Assembly: GCA_021083345.1 (NCBI GenBank)
Contig: JAJGRE010000003.1
Span: 310,001 to 374,000, forward strand
Direction: 5' to 3'
Source of the DNA: Calditrichales bacterium MX18-03
Lineage (GTDB): Bacteria > Bacillota > Clostridia > Lutisporales > Lutisporaceae
DNA length: 64,000 nt
A program made the position numbers and the translations under genes. This document shows, in pieces, positions 42,425-51,366 of this stretch (within the stretch, counting starts at the first letter, position 1; each line of letters starts with the position of its first letter). The notes beneath the pieces are model-generated. The model had not been told where the DNA came from and ran no database searches. It saw only the letters and a program-made list of their open reading frames with translations.

Positions 42425-43398
42425 TTTAACCCCTCCATTATTTCTGTCACGACAGATTTGATATTCATTCCCACAGGGCAGCTCCTGATGCAGCGTCCGC
42501 AGCCGGTACAAGCCGTATATCCGAAATTCTGCTTGACATACAGGTACTTGTGCAGGATCCGCTGCCGATACCTTTCCTTTTTGGAAGCCCTCGGGTTGTG
42601 ACCGGATGCATGCATGGTAAACTTGGGATACATGCAGCTGTCCCAGCATTTATACCGGATAGCTTCGCCCTTTTCCACCACATCCTTGAATACGAAGCAG
42701 TGGCAGGTGGGGCAAATATAGGTGCAGGTTCCGCAGCCCATGCATTTTTCTGAGATTCTGCCCCAGTCCACGTTGTTGAACAGTGTACTCTCATCGCTGT
42801 TGATTTCCAGCAGAGCCTGGCCTCCTGATTCGCACGAGACTGCTTTCTGGGAATCTATCTGCGCAAAGCCTCCAAAAAGCAGTTCACCCTTTTCGGTTAT
42901 GATTTGTACGATATACTGATCTCCATTATCCGTCAGAAATGCATCGCATGCTTCTGAATACCCCTTGTTCAAGCCCCTGTCTCCACAGAAGCAGCCCTTT
43001 TTCTCAGATTGGCAGCCAAAGCCTATCAGAACCGTGTTTTTTAATTTTTTCTCAAAATAGGTATCGATAAATTTGCCTTGAGTGAACACGGCCGTCATGA
43101 TTTTCAGCGCTTCCAGATCGCAGGACCTTACACCGAAAAGAATGGTTTTGGTGTCGTCTTCAGTTATCCTGATATCCCCATCCTTGCTGAAGACCATCAT
43201 CTGCTCCGTCTGAGGAAACAGGAACTCCTTGGGCGACTTATAGGCAGCCTCATCATTGAGTATAACCTCATCCACCTGGTTCACGGCTTTATAAACCAAT
43301 GTCTGACCTTCCCTGACCGGTGCAACGATCTTGTAATCCGTCATCAGGCTTTCCAGCAAGTCTTTGATGCTGTCCTTAGGAACCACAACATGCTTCAT
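42421..43398 (-). CDS. FlxB/AsrA-like protein with two 4Fe-4S clusters
   Basis: A 325-residue iron-sulfur protein of the AsrA/hydrogenase-beta type. The N-terminal half has GVRSCDLEALKIMTAVF and the C-terminal half a two-cluster ferredoxin arrangement (CMGCGTCTYICPTCHC, then CTGCGRCIRSCPVG). An extra Cys group, FGCQSEKKGCFCGDRG, lies in the middle. In Flx complexes such a subunit relays electrons between the flavin protein and the Hdr part. ATG at 43398 is 7 bases from GGAGGTGA. The gene overlaps the previous one by 23 bases and the next by 4, so the three are tightly coupled. Confidence 0.78.
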   Translation of the reverse strand: MKHVVVPKDSIKDLLESLMTDYKIVAPVREGQTLVYKAVNQVDEVILNDEAAYKSPKEFLFPQTEQMMVFSKDGDIRITEDDTKTILFGVRSCDLEALKIMTAVFTQGKFIDTYFEKKLKNTVLIGFGCQSEKKGCFCGDRGLNKGYSEACDAFLTDNGDQYIVQIITEKGELLFGGFAQIDSQKAVSCESGGQALLEINSDESTLFNNVDWGRISEKCMGCGTCTYICPTCHCFVFKDVVEKGEAIRYKCWDSCMYPKFTMHASGHNPRASKKERYRQRILHKYLYVKQNFGYTACTGCGRCIRSCPVGMNIKSVVTEIMEGLK

Positions 43399-44254
43399 TG
43401 TGCTCACCTCCTATGAAACCTACTTCCTTGTCGTTCATATCAAAAGTTGTCATAGCAGGTACTTCCTCCGGATTAACACCGGGCTGGTATCCGTAAAGCG
43501 CTTCACAGAATTCTGCCAGATCCTTCACCAGATACCGTATATTCACACCGGAAGGACACACCCTTTCACAGGCACCGCATTCTACGCACCTTCCAGCCAG
43601 GTGCATTGCCCTGCCGAGGTGAAAGACCATTTTTGCCCCGGTATCCAGCTCCTTCGGAAGCCAATTGGGTATTTCCCTGTCGATGAAGCAGCTCTCGCAA
43701 TAACACCCGTAACAGGCCTGCCTGCATGAAAAGCACAAAATGCACTTCTCCATTTCCTTCTGGAACCTGGTTAGCTTGCCGGACAACTCAGCTTCCATCG
43801 TATCGGCAGCCTTTTGAACCGCTTCAGCTTCCAATCCGTCTCCATACCCAACCAGAATATCATATACCGGCGGTATTCTCAATTTGCAATCCTCACAACC
43901 GGGAGCGGCCAACCCGTCCTTGCCCTTCATACCGGCGCATTCTACACCGATAATGGTCAGCTTATCCCGCTCAATCTGGTTCTCGGCCAGATACATGACA
44001 ATGGCTCTTGCATCGCAGGGCTTTGCGATAATTGCTGCGCCTTCCTTTTTCTCCAGTAAATACTTGGCAAGGGTCATGGAACAGGCATCATCCCACTTCA
44101 TTTCATCCGTTTCTTCCGGAGTCCTGATGAAGAAGGGCGAAGCGCTCATTTCTGCCTGGCCTTCTGCAAAGCCCAGTACCAGGTTGACTTTCCCCTCCTT
44201 CAGAAGGTTCTTGCATGTATCTATTAACTCTATTCTTTGCTTTTCAAAACTCAT
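43376..44254 (-). CDS. FlxC-like iron-sulfur protein
   Basis: A 292-residue protein. The N-terminal half carries AIIAKPCDARAIVMYLAENQ and IIGVECAGMKGKDG, wording shared with F420-dehydrogenase-beta/FrhB-like and Flx-type proteins. The centre is Cys-dense (CILCFSCRQACYGCYCESC), and a classic ferredoxin motif CVECGACERVCPSG follows near residue 240. The tail ends EACCGS. ATG at 44254 is 8 bases from AAGGAG; it overlaps mvhD by 11 bases and the FlxB-like gene by 23. It is probably a relay subunit between the NADH module and MvhD/HdrA. Exact naming is by position and motif only. Confidence 0.72.
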   Translation of the reverse strand: MSFEKQRIELIDTCKNLLKEGKVNLVLGFAEGQAEMSASPFFIRTPEETDEMKWDDACSMTLAKYLLEKKEGAAIIAKPCDARAIVMYLAENQIERDKLTIIGVECAGMKGKDGLAAPGCEDCKLRIPPVYDILVGYGDGLEAEAVQKAADTMEAELSGKLTRFQKEMEKCILCFSCRQACYGCYCESCFIDREIPNWLPKELDTGAKMVFHLGRAMHLAGRCVECGACERVCPSGVNIRYLVKDLAEFCEALYGYQPGVNPEEVPAMTTFDMNDKEVGFIGGEHNEACCGS

Positions 44255-44723
44255 GAACATCGCTCCTTCGCTCGGATCCTTCCCTAATCCTGTTGGGGCC
44301 AAGCGCCTTGACCTTGACCACGACTTCCTCCACCACAGAAGCAAAACGGTTGCCCTCGGATGCCGAGACCCAGGTGAAATGCACTCTTCCAGGCTCTATC
44401 CCTGCAGTCGTCAGCAGTCTTTTGAGCATCGTAAAGCGTCTTCTGGCATATAGATTGCCTGTAAGATAGTGGCAATCACCGGGATGACAGCCTGAAACCA
44501 TAATACCGTCAGCTCCGTCGACCAAAGCCTTGATGATGTATAGCGGATTTATCCTGCCGGAACACGGCAGCCTGACAATCCTGATGTTGGGCGGATACTG
44601 CAGTCTGCTGGTTCCTGCCAGGTCAGCACCTGCATAGCTGCACCAGTTGCAGAGAAAAGCCACGATCTTCGGCTCCCATCCTGCACCTGCTTCCCTTTTT
44701 TCAACCATCATTTCTTCCTTCAT
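44244..44723 (-). CDS. mvhD: MvhD/FlxD-type iron-sulfur coupling subunit
   Basis: A 159-residue protein of the MvhD family, which holds a 2Fe-2S cluster and links an electron-input module to HdrA. It shows the family string FLCNWCSYAGADLAG near residue 24, then LPCSGRINPLYIIKALVDGA, SGCHPGDCHYLTGN and YARRRF. AAGGAG is 8 bases before the ATG. It lies 12 bases after the hdrA fusion gene and overlaps the FlxC-like gene, as expected for a linker between the Flx and Hdr modules. Confidence 0.9.
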   Translation of the reverse strand: MKEEMMVEKREAGAGWEPKIVAFLCNWCSYAGADLAGTSRLQYPPNIRIVRLPCSGRINPLYIIKALVDGADGIMVSGCHPGDCHYLTGNLYARRRFTMLKRLLTTAGIEPGRVHFTWVSASEGNRFASVVEEVVVKVKALGPNRIREGSERRSDVHEF

Positions 44724-44735
44724 GACTGCAACTCC

Positions 44736-47700
44736 TTAACCTCTTAATAGATATTCCAGTTCGCTGACGACCTGCCTGTCAGCAAAGCCGTTTACGTCTA
44801 CTGCGCCGCATCTGCAGGTAGCGGAACAAGTTCCACAGCCCTTGCAAAGCACTGCGTTAATGACTGCCTTCTTCACGACCGCATCCCGCTTCTTGATTTC
44901 CTGTACGCTTACGGCTTTGTAGGCACAAACCTTCTCACATGCGCCGCAGCCTGCACATAAACCCTCATTCACCTGGGCAATGGTGCCTTCCGTCTCCAGC
45001 ATATCCTTTGAGATGACCGTTGCTGCCCTTGCTGCTGCTGCTTTGCCCTGCGTCATGCTCTCTCTCAGGTTTTTGGGTGCATGGGCCAATCCGCAGAGGT
45101 ACACGCCTTCCGTTGCAAAGTCAACAGGTCTGAGCTTGGCATGGGCCTCCAGGAAGAAGCCTTCCTGATTCAGCGGTACCTTGAGCATCTGGGCAATGAC
45201 CTTGTTGGCCTCGATTTCCGGCTCAATGGCGCTGCTCAGAACCAGCAGGTCAGCATCCAGATCGATTTCCTGATCCAATATGGGTTCATAAGCCTTGATC
45301 AGGAGCCTTCCGTTTTCCTCCAAAACCTGCGGCTTGCACTCCGGTGCGTAATGCACGAACTGCACGCCGGCTTTTCTGGCTTTTTGGTAATTCAACTCAT
45401 TTAAGCCATACGACCGGATATCCCTGTAAAAGATGTATACGTTCGCATCCTTGTTCCGCTCCTTCAGCTCCAAGGCGTTCTTGATGGCTTGATTGCAGCA
45501 TACTCTGCTGCAATAAGGCCTTTGCTGATCTCTTGAACCGACGCACTGGATCATGACGACATTCTTGACTGCTGCATCCGGCTTCCCTGACTTCAACAGC
45601 TCTTCAAGCTCCAGCTGTGTGATGACCGCCTTATGGGAGCCGTATTGGTATTCTTTGGGCTCATGGGCTTTTGCACCCGTTGCTACAACGACAACGCCAT
45701 GCTTGATTTCATTTTCCTCATCCCCTGTCCTGAGCACCGTTGCATACTTTCCGACATAACCGTCAATATGCTTCACTTCGGTATTCAGGTAGACATCTAT
45801 CAAAGGATTATTGGCTACCTCTTCGATATATTTCCGTATATAGTGATCATACGCTCTTCCGGTTGGCGAAGCATTCAGCTTCAGTGCATTTCCGCCCAAC
45901 CGCTCCGTCTTCTCTACCAAGTATGCCTTGAAGCCCATTCCGGCAATTTCCAATGCTGCAGAAATTCCCGCCATACCGCCGCCCAGGACCAAGGCTGCTT
46001 TTGTCACTTCAATCTTCTGCTTGGTCAGCTGACGGGCAAAGGTCACCTTTCCTACCGCCATCTTGACCAGGTCTTTGGCCTTTGCCGTGGCATCCTCATA
46101 GCGGTCCATATGGACCCAGGAGCACTGGTCCCTGATATTAGCCATGGCGAATAGGTAGGGGTTCAGGCCGGCTTTCACCAGCACCGACTGGAAAAGCGGT
46201 TCGTGGGTCCTGGGTGTACAGGAAGCCACCACAACCCGGTTCAACTGATGCTCCTTGATCTTCTCTGCGATAATCTTTTGGGCATCTACCGAGCAGGTAT
46301 AGAGGTTTTCCGTCGCATATTCCACAAATGGCAGTGTCCTGGCATATTCCACAACAGAGCTGACGCCCAGGTACCCGCCGATGTTGACACCGCAATGGCA
46401 CACAAACACACCGATCCTGATGGGCTCCTTGGAAACGTCCCGCATCTCTACCGCTTCGTTTTCACTGAAGAATGCACTATAATCCTTCAGTCTTACTTCT
46501 TCTGCATAGGCAATTTTGGATGCCTCCGATGCCGCAGCGCTGGCTTCAACCACTGTCTCGGGTATATCCTTGGGTCCCGCAGAAACACCGCAGGCTGCTA
46601 CGCCATCCCTTGAGGTTTTTGGCGGCGCCATTTCATTCACCCAGCAGAAGCCGTACCGGTCGGTCTTAATGCCTGTTTTGTCAAACAGCCTGCGGATTTC
46701 AAGCTTGGGGCTCAATCCCACAGACAGCACCACCATGTCATATTCACTTGTAGCGACCTTTCCGTCTTCCGCGCAGTGTTTTACCACCAGCATGCCGTTT
46801 TCCGGATTCTCAGCCACATCTGCGACACGGCTTTTAATAAAGCCGATATGGTATTTGTTCTTTGCAGAGTCGATATATTTGTCAAAGTCTTTGCCGTAAG
46901 CCCGCATATCCATATAGAAAATATCGATATCCTTGACCGTGGGCAAATGCTCCTTGGTAATCATAGCTTCCTTGACTGCATACATGCAGCAGACTGCAGA
47001 GCAGTATTCACTGTCGCATTTGGTATCCCTGGAGCCTACACACTGAATGAAGGCGATCCGCTTAGGCTCTTTGCCGTCGGAGGGTCTTTGGACATGTCCC
47101 TTGTATGGACCGGAGGCCGATAGGATCCGCTCGTATTCCATACTGGTAACGACATTTTTGAATCTGCCGTAGCCCAACTCCTGGGGAATATCCCTTGAGG
47201 TATCGTAGCCGTTGGCCATGATAACTGAGGAAACAGGGATCTCAACGATTTCATCCAGCTGCTCATGGCGAATGGCTTTGGACTGGCAGGTATGCTCGCA
47301 GGCTTTGCACTCGGAGCAGATGGAGCAATCCACACACCGCAGCGCTTCTGATTTTGCTTGTTCCTCTGTCAGACCCAGCTCGACCTCTTCAAAGCTGCCG
47401 GTCCGTTTATCCATTTCAATCAGGGGCATATTTGCCCTTGGCAGACGTACCAGACCTTCGAAGCTGATTTCTTCTATTGGTGTTTCGGGCAACAGGAAAG
47501 GTTCTACCGGCAGGTCGGTTCCTTCCAGATAGTTGCGGATACTTTTTGCAGCCTTATTCCCTGCGGCTATTGCGTCGATCATAGTGGCAGGTCCGCTGAC
47601 AGCATCGCCGCCTGCGAATATACCGGCTGCACCTGTCATCAGCTTTGTTCCGTCACATACAATGGTACCGTTCTTTTCAAAGGACAGGCCTTCTATTCCG

Positions 47701-49187
47701 CCAAACAGGCAATTGTCAACACGCTGTCCGATTGCCGGAATAATGGTGTCAGCTTCCATAACAAACGCTGAGCCGGGAATCTCTACAGGACTCCTGCGCC
47801 CACGCGCATCAGCAGGACCAAGGCTGTTCCTTACACATTTCAGCCCTGTAAGCTTGCCATTCTGAGACTGGATCTCAGCCGGTGCGGTCAGGTACTCAAA
47901 TCTGACGCCTTCTTCCATGGCGTGTTCAATTTCCCATGGGCTGGCGGGCATTTCCTGCTCCGATCTTCTATAGACGATGGTAACATCACAGCCAAGCCGG
48001 ACTGCAGACCTTGCTACGTCCATGGCTACGTTTCCGCCGCCTACCACCAGCACCTTCTTTCCGACAGCCGGCTTCCCGCCCAGATTCAGCTCCCGCAGGA
48101 ATTCAACACCAGGTACGACACCTGCGGCATCCTCCCCTGGAATGCCCAGTTTCATATCCTTATGAGTGCCTATGCCGAGGAAGAATGCATGATAGCCTTG
48201 TTCTCTAATATCTTCTATCGTCAAATCCCTGCCGATTTTTGTATTGCAGCGGATCTCAACGCCGAGGTCCTTCAAGATCTGGATCTCTCTGTCCAATATC
48301 GCCTTATCCAGCCGATAGCTGGGAATACCGACCCGCAGCATGCCGCCAGGCTCGGGAAGCGCTTCGAACACCGTCACAGGATATCCTGCAACCGCCAGCT
48401 GGTACGCACAATTGATCCCTGCCGGTCCCGAGCCCACAACGGCTACCTTATGCGGTTTGGGCTCCGCAGCGGTCTTGATCTCCGGTGCTTTTCCCTGTTG
48501 AATCTCATAGTCTGCTATAAAACGCTTCAATGATGCAATGGAGATTGAAGAATCCACATATTGCCTGCTGCATTTGGATTCACAAGGATGAAAGCATACT
48601 CTGCCCAGAACACCTGCAAAAGGTGTTACTTCCCTGACCAATGCCAAAGCTTCCTCATACCTGCCCTGGCCTGTCAAAGCAACATAACCATGTGCATTGA
48701 TATGAGCCGGGCATTTGTATTTGCAAGGTGATGTTCCCTTTTTATCGATGGTGACCTTGTTGGGAACCGCTTGCGCAAAGGGTTTATAAACCGCACTCCG
48801 CTTTCCGATTCCCATGTCGAACTCGCTTTGGACTTTGATTGGGCAGTTCAAGGTACAGTCGCTGCAGCCCTTGCACAGCTCTTCATCCACATAACGGGCT
48901 TTCTTTTTTACGACTGCCGTAAAATTCGGAGCGTCTCCTTTTAATTCGAGCAGCTCGCTCCAGGTCAGTGTCTTAATTAACGGATGGTTATAGCATGCCG
49001 TTACTTTCGGCGCCAGGATGCAGGCTGAGCAGTCATTGGTAGGAAAGGTCTTGTCAAGCTGTGCCATACGGCCGCCGATGCTTGGCGAGCTTTCAACAAT
49101 GAAAACCGGAATCCCCATTTCGGCCAGATCCAGTGAAGCCTGTATGCCGGCAATGCCGCCACCCAATACTAGTACAGGTTTTTTCAT
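44736..49187 (-). CDS. hdrA: HdrA-GltD-HdrA fusion (1483 residues), predicted multi-flavin bifurcation hub
   Basis: One frame joins three FAD modules. HdrA-1 starts at 1-120: VLGGGIAGIQASLDLAEMG, the HdrA-type CSACILAPKVTAC and a ferredoxin CKGCSDCTLNCP. A GltD-like block (about 150-560) is nested within it: Cys region CKYKCPAHIN and CFHPCESKC, then VAVVGSGPAGINC and VLVVGGGNVAMDVARSA. HdrA-1 resumes at about 615 (CSICSECKACEHTC, IAFIQCVGSRD, CDSEYCSAVCC, CHCGVNIGG). HdrA-2 begins near 1020 (ALVLGGGMAGISAALEIAG, IQCVGSRDQQRPYCSRVCC) and ends in two ferredoxin motifs from 1411. Ordinary HdrA is about 650 residues. GGAGG precedes the ATG. By context it accepts electrons from MvhD/Flx and serves HdrC and MetVF. 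Confidence 0.88.
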   Translation of the reverse strand: MKKPVLVLGGGIAGIQASLDLAEMGIPVFIVESSPSIGGRMAQLDKTFPTNDCSACILAPKVTACYNHPLIKTLTWSELLELKGDAPNFTAVVKKKARYVDEELCKGCSDCTLNCPIKVQSEFDMGIGKRSAVYKPFAQAVPNKVTIDKKGTSPCKYKCPAHINAHGYVALTGQGRYEEALALVREVTPFAGVLGRVCFHPCESKCSRQYVDSSISIASLKRFIADYEIQQGKAPEIKTAAEPKPHKVAVVGSGPAGINCAYQLAVAGYPVTVFEALPEPGGMLRVGIPSYRLDKAILDREIQILKDLGVEIRCNTKIGRDLTIEDIREQGYHAFFLGIGTHKDMKLGIPGEDAAGVVPGVEFLRELNLGGKPAVGKKVLVVGGGNVAMDVARSAVRLGCDVTIVYRRSEQEMPASPWEIEHAMEEGVRFEYLTAPAEIQSQNGKLTGLKCVRNSLGPADARGRRSPVEIPGSAFVMEADTIIPAIGQRVDNCLFGGIEGLSFEKNGTIVCDGTKLMTGAAGIFAGGDAVSGPATMIDAIAAGNKAAKSIRNYLEGTDLPVEPFLLPETPIEEISFEGLVRLPRANMPLIEMDKRTGSFEEVELGLTEEQAKSEALRCVDCSICSECKACEHTCQSKAIRHEQLDEIVEIPVSSVIMANGYDTSRDIPQELGYGRFKNVVTSMEYERILSASGPYKGHVQRPSDGKEPKRIAFIQCVGSRDTKCDSEYCSAVCCMYAVKEAMITKEHLPTVKDIDIFYMDMRAYGKDFDKYIDSAKNKYHIGFIKSRVADVAENPENGMLVVKHCAEDGKVATSEYDMVVLSVGLSPKLEIRRLFDKTGIKTDRYGFCWVNEMAPPKTSRDGVAACGVSAGPKDIPETVVEASAAASEASKIAYAEEVRLKDYSAFFSENEAVEMRDVSKEPIRIGVFVCHCGVNIGGYLGVSSVVEYARTLPFVEYATENLYTCSVDAQKIIAEKIKEHQLNRVVVASCTPRTHEPLFQSVLVKAGLNPYLFAMANIRDQCSWVHMDRYEDATAKAKDLVKMAVGKVTFARQLTKQKIEVTKAALVLGGGMAGISAALEIAGMGFKAYLVEKTERLGGNALKLNASPTGRAYDHYIRKYIEEVANNPLIDVYLNTEVKHIDGYVGKYATVLRTGDEENEIKHGVVVVATGAKAHEPKEYQYGSHKAVITQLELEELLKSGKPDAAVKNVVMIQCVGSRDQQRPYCSRVCCNQAIKNALELKERNKDANVYIFYRDIRSYGLNELNYQKARKAGVQFVHYAPECKPQVLEENGRLLIKAYEPILDQEIDLDADLLVLSSAIEPEIEANKVIAQMLKVPLNQEGFFLEAHAKLRPVDFATEGVYLCGLAHAPKNLRESMTQGKAAAARAATVISKDMLETEGTIAQVNEGLCAGCGACEKVCAYKAVSVQEIKKRDAVVKKAVINAVLCKGCGTCSATCRCGAVDVNGFADRQVVSELEYLLRG

Positions 49188-49210
49188 ATCTATCCTCCAA
49201 ACACTACCGC

Positions 49211-49615
49211 TTACCGCTTAGTAAGATTCTTGATCCTTTCGATCCGCTGCTGCCTTGTTTCAATGTCTATTTTTCCGACTTCTACCGCCAGTTCCTTTGT
49301 GACATAGCCCTCTTCCTCCGCCAATTGCCGCAGTACGCGCATGACATCTGCAAAACGTACATTCTGAGGGCAATGTGCTACACAGGTATGACACTGGTTG
49401 CACTGCCACAGTTCCGGAGAAGCCAGCACTTCTTCCTTCATGCCTAGAAGCACCATCCGCATGATCCGCCTGGGGTTGTAATCGGCGTTCAAGCTGCTGA
49501 CCGGACAGCCTGCGGTACAGGTTCCGCACATAAAGCAGTTTTTGACCTTTTCTCCGCCGGGTATTGACGCAACCTGGTTCTTGAAATCCAAATCCATCGT
49601 TTTCTTTTCACCCAT
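49211..49615 (-). CDS. hdrC: HdrC-type two-cluster ferredoxin subunit
   Basis: A 134-residue soluble protein with two 4Fe-4S motifs (CFMCGTCTAGCP at about 27-38 and CNQCHTCVAHCP at about 71-82), the layout and length of HdrC. The PRRIMRMVLLGMKEEVL stretch between them is typical. In Hdr complexes HdrC carries electrons from HdrA to HdrB. No HdrB (CCG-domain protein) is encoded in this window, so the acceptor here is probably MetVF, whose genes directly precede. It lies 24 bases ahead of the hdrA fusion gene. Confidence 0.9.
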   Translation of the reverse strand: MGEKKTMDLDFKNQVASIPGGEKVKNCFMCGTCTAGCPVSSLNADYNPRRIMRMVLLGMKEEVLASPELWQCNQCHTCVAHCPQNVRFADVMRVLRQLAEEEGYVTKELAVEVGKIDIETRQQRIERIKNLTKR

Positions 49616-49638
49616 CTTAACAACTCCATTTCTATCGT

Positions 49639-50571
49639 TTAGACAACTACCTCATTCAGCTTGGGCCTGGGCAGGAATCCCGCTTTTTCCACGATGCTGG
49701 GCACGATGCTTTCCCAGCCCACAGCCATGATATGGATCCCGCTTACGCCTTCGATTTTTTTTATTTTTTCTATCAGTTCCAGAGCGATACTGACCCCTTC
49801 CTCCTCATAGGAGGCTGCCTTCCTCATCCGCTCCACCAGGTAGTCCGGCACCTGCATTCCTGCGACCTTTTTCGTCATTTCCAGAGATTTCAGCGATTTA
49901 TTCACCAATACCCCGGCCAGGAAATATGCCTTTTTATGTAGTCCGGCTGCCCTGACTTTCTCCATCCACCGGGCAAACTGTTCCACATCATAGATTGCCT
50001 GGGTCTGAATGAACTGGGCGCCTGCTTCGATTTTCTTATGCAGTCTGATCAATTGCAGCTCTTCAGGATGTGCAAAGGGATTTGCCGTAGCGCCGAGGAA
50101 GAATTCAGCAGGCAGCTTGCTAGGCTTGCCGCTCATGAAGACCTTGTCTTCCTTCATCTTCCTTAACCCTTGCAAAAGCTGTATGGAGTCGATATCATAA
50201 ACGTTTTTTGATTCCGGATGGTTTCCAAAGGTCTGATGATCCCCTGAGAGGCACAGAAGGTTTCGGATTCCCAGCGCATAAGCACCGAGAAGATCGCTCT
50301 GTATGGCGATACGGTTCCTGTCGCGGCAGGTCATCTGAAGAACCGGCTCAACACCTTCCTGGCTTGCCAGATAGCAAGCGGCAACACTGGACATCCTGAC
50401 GATGGCTGTCTGGTTGTCGGTAACATTGGCAGCATCAATATGGTCAAGCAGCTCCCGGGCGCTTTTCTTGACGATTTCGGCGTTGGCACTCATGGGAGGG
50501 CCGATTTCAGCGGTTACCGTAAAAAGCCCGGCTTCCAGCATTGTTTGCAATTTACTTTTTTCTATCGTCAT
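49639..50571 (-). CDS. metF: Methylenetetrahydrofolate reductase, catalytic subunit
   Basis: A 310-residue TIM-barrel flavoprotein that reduces methylene-THF to methyl-THF, the last methyl-branch step before transfer to the corrinoid protein. It shows TVTAEIGPPMSANAEIV, the DHIDAANVTDNQTAIVRMSS segment, MTCRDRNRIAIQSDLLGAYA, the substrate-site LCLSGDHQTFG and AQFIQTQAIYDVEQF. ATG at 50571 has GAGGT at 7 bases; an ATG at 50610 lies inside a palindrome and is not favoured. In acetogens of the Moorella/Eubacterium type MetF works with MetV and extra electron modules, as here. Confidence 0.93.
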   Translation of the reverse strand: MTIEKSKLQTMLEAGLFTVTAEIGPPMSANAEIVKKSARELLDHIDAANVTDNQTAIVRMSSVAACYLASQEGVEPVLQMTCRDRNRIAIQSDLLGAYALGIRNLLCLSGDHQTFGNHPESKNVYDIDSIQLLQGLRKMKEDKVFMSGKPSKLPAEFFLGATANPFAHPEELQLIRLHKKIEAGAQFIQTQAIYDVEQFARWMEKVRAAGLHKKAYFLAGVLVNKSLKSLEMTKKVAGMQVPDYLVERMRKAASYEEEGVSIALELIEKIKKIEGVSGIHIMAVGWESIVPSIVEKAGFLPRPKLNEVVV

Positions 50572-50600
50572 CGCTTTTACCTCTACTTCTTTCTTAAGGT

Positions 50601-50619
50601 GGATAACCATTGGTTATCC
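50601..50619. repeat. Palindrome between metV and metF
   Basis: GGATAACCA-T-TGGTTATCC, perfect 9-bp arms around one base, 29 bases before the metF start in a 101-base gap. In RNA the one-base loop would open to a small hairpin; as DNA it would fit a dimeric regulator. Role unknown. Confidence 0.7.
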
Positions 50620-50672
50620 TGAATATCTTAGAGACTGTTGACCCAGTGAAATACTTTTGAGTTTACAGTGTC

Positions 50673-51353
50673 TTAGATATCTGTATCCAAACGCATTTCC
50701 TTCTTTTCAACGCTTCTGGGTCCGCCATCCCTGCTGCTTCTCCAATCCTTGGGCTCTACGATTTCATAAAGCTTTTCCACCCGGTCCAGCTCTTTCAGCC
50801 TATCATAGATCAGCTGCCAGCCGCAGTCAACATTCGGGTCGATTTCGCATTTCCCATCCATTGACCCGCCGCAGGGACCGTTGAAATTGCTCTTGGAGCA
50901 CCTCGCTACCGGACAAACGCCGCCTGTCTTTTCAAGGATACAGGCACCGCAGCCCTGGCACATTTCAGTCCACACACCGATTTCGCGGGCAACACCGATA
51001 AACTTTGTGTTGATTCCCGGAAGCACCAGTTTCCCCCGGAACCGCTCCGCCATAAATTGGACACCGGCGCCGCAGCCCATGGAGAGGATAACATCTGCCC
51101 CGCCAAATTCCTCCGCCATATCATCCAGAAACTCCACATCACACTGCCGCTTGGGTGTTACAACCTTGACCTTTACCGGCACTGCCTGCTCTGCCCGGTT
51201 CAGTTCCAGGACCGATGCCAGTTTCAGTGCTTCTTTTTCACCGCCTGCCATACATACCGTCACACAAGTCCCGCAGGCTGCTATGACAATATTCTCAAAG
51301 CCTTCCAGAGATTTCGAGATCTCTTCCAATGGTTTTTGCTCAGCAACAATCAA
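50673..51353 (-). CDS. metV: MetV, methylene-THF reductase zinc/iron-sulfur partner subunit
   Basis: A 226-residue protein of the MetV (MTHFR C-terminal) family: AACGTCVTVCMAGGEKEA near the start, a central segment LSMGCGAGVQFMAERF, and a Cys-rich end with CQGCGACILEKTGGVCP, CSKSNFNGPCGG and the tail KCEIDPNVDCGWQLIYDRL. It forms the MetVF complex and gives MetF access to electron carriers. The start is a TTG at 51353 after GGGGGG. It is followed by metF after a 101-base gap that contains a palindrome. Confidence 0.92.
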   Translation of the reverse strand: MIVAEQKPLEEISKSLEGFENIVIAACGTCVTVCMAGGEKEALKLASVLELNRAEQAVPVKVKVVTPKRQCDVEFLDDMAEEFGGADVILSMGCGAGVQFMAERFRGKLVLPGINTKFIGVAREIGVWTEMCQGCGACILEKTGGVCPVARCSKSNFNGPCGGSMDGKCEIDPNVDCGWQLIYDRLKELDRVEKLYEIVEPKDWRSSRDGGPRSVEKKEMRLDTDI

Positions 51354-51366
51354 TGTGCTACCCCCC

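Noticed and set aside
42425-42649. 75-residue N-terminal extension of the FlxA-like gene
   Set aside because: It overlaps the coding end of the FlxB-like gene out of frame; the GTG at 42424 has the ribosome site and a GTGA overlap.
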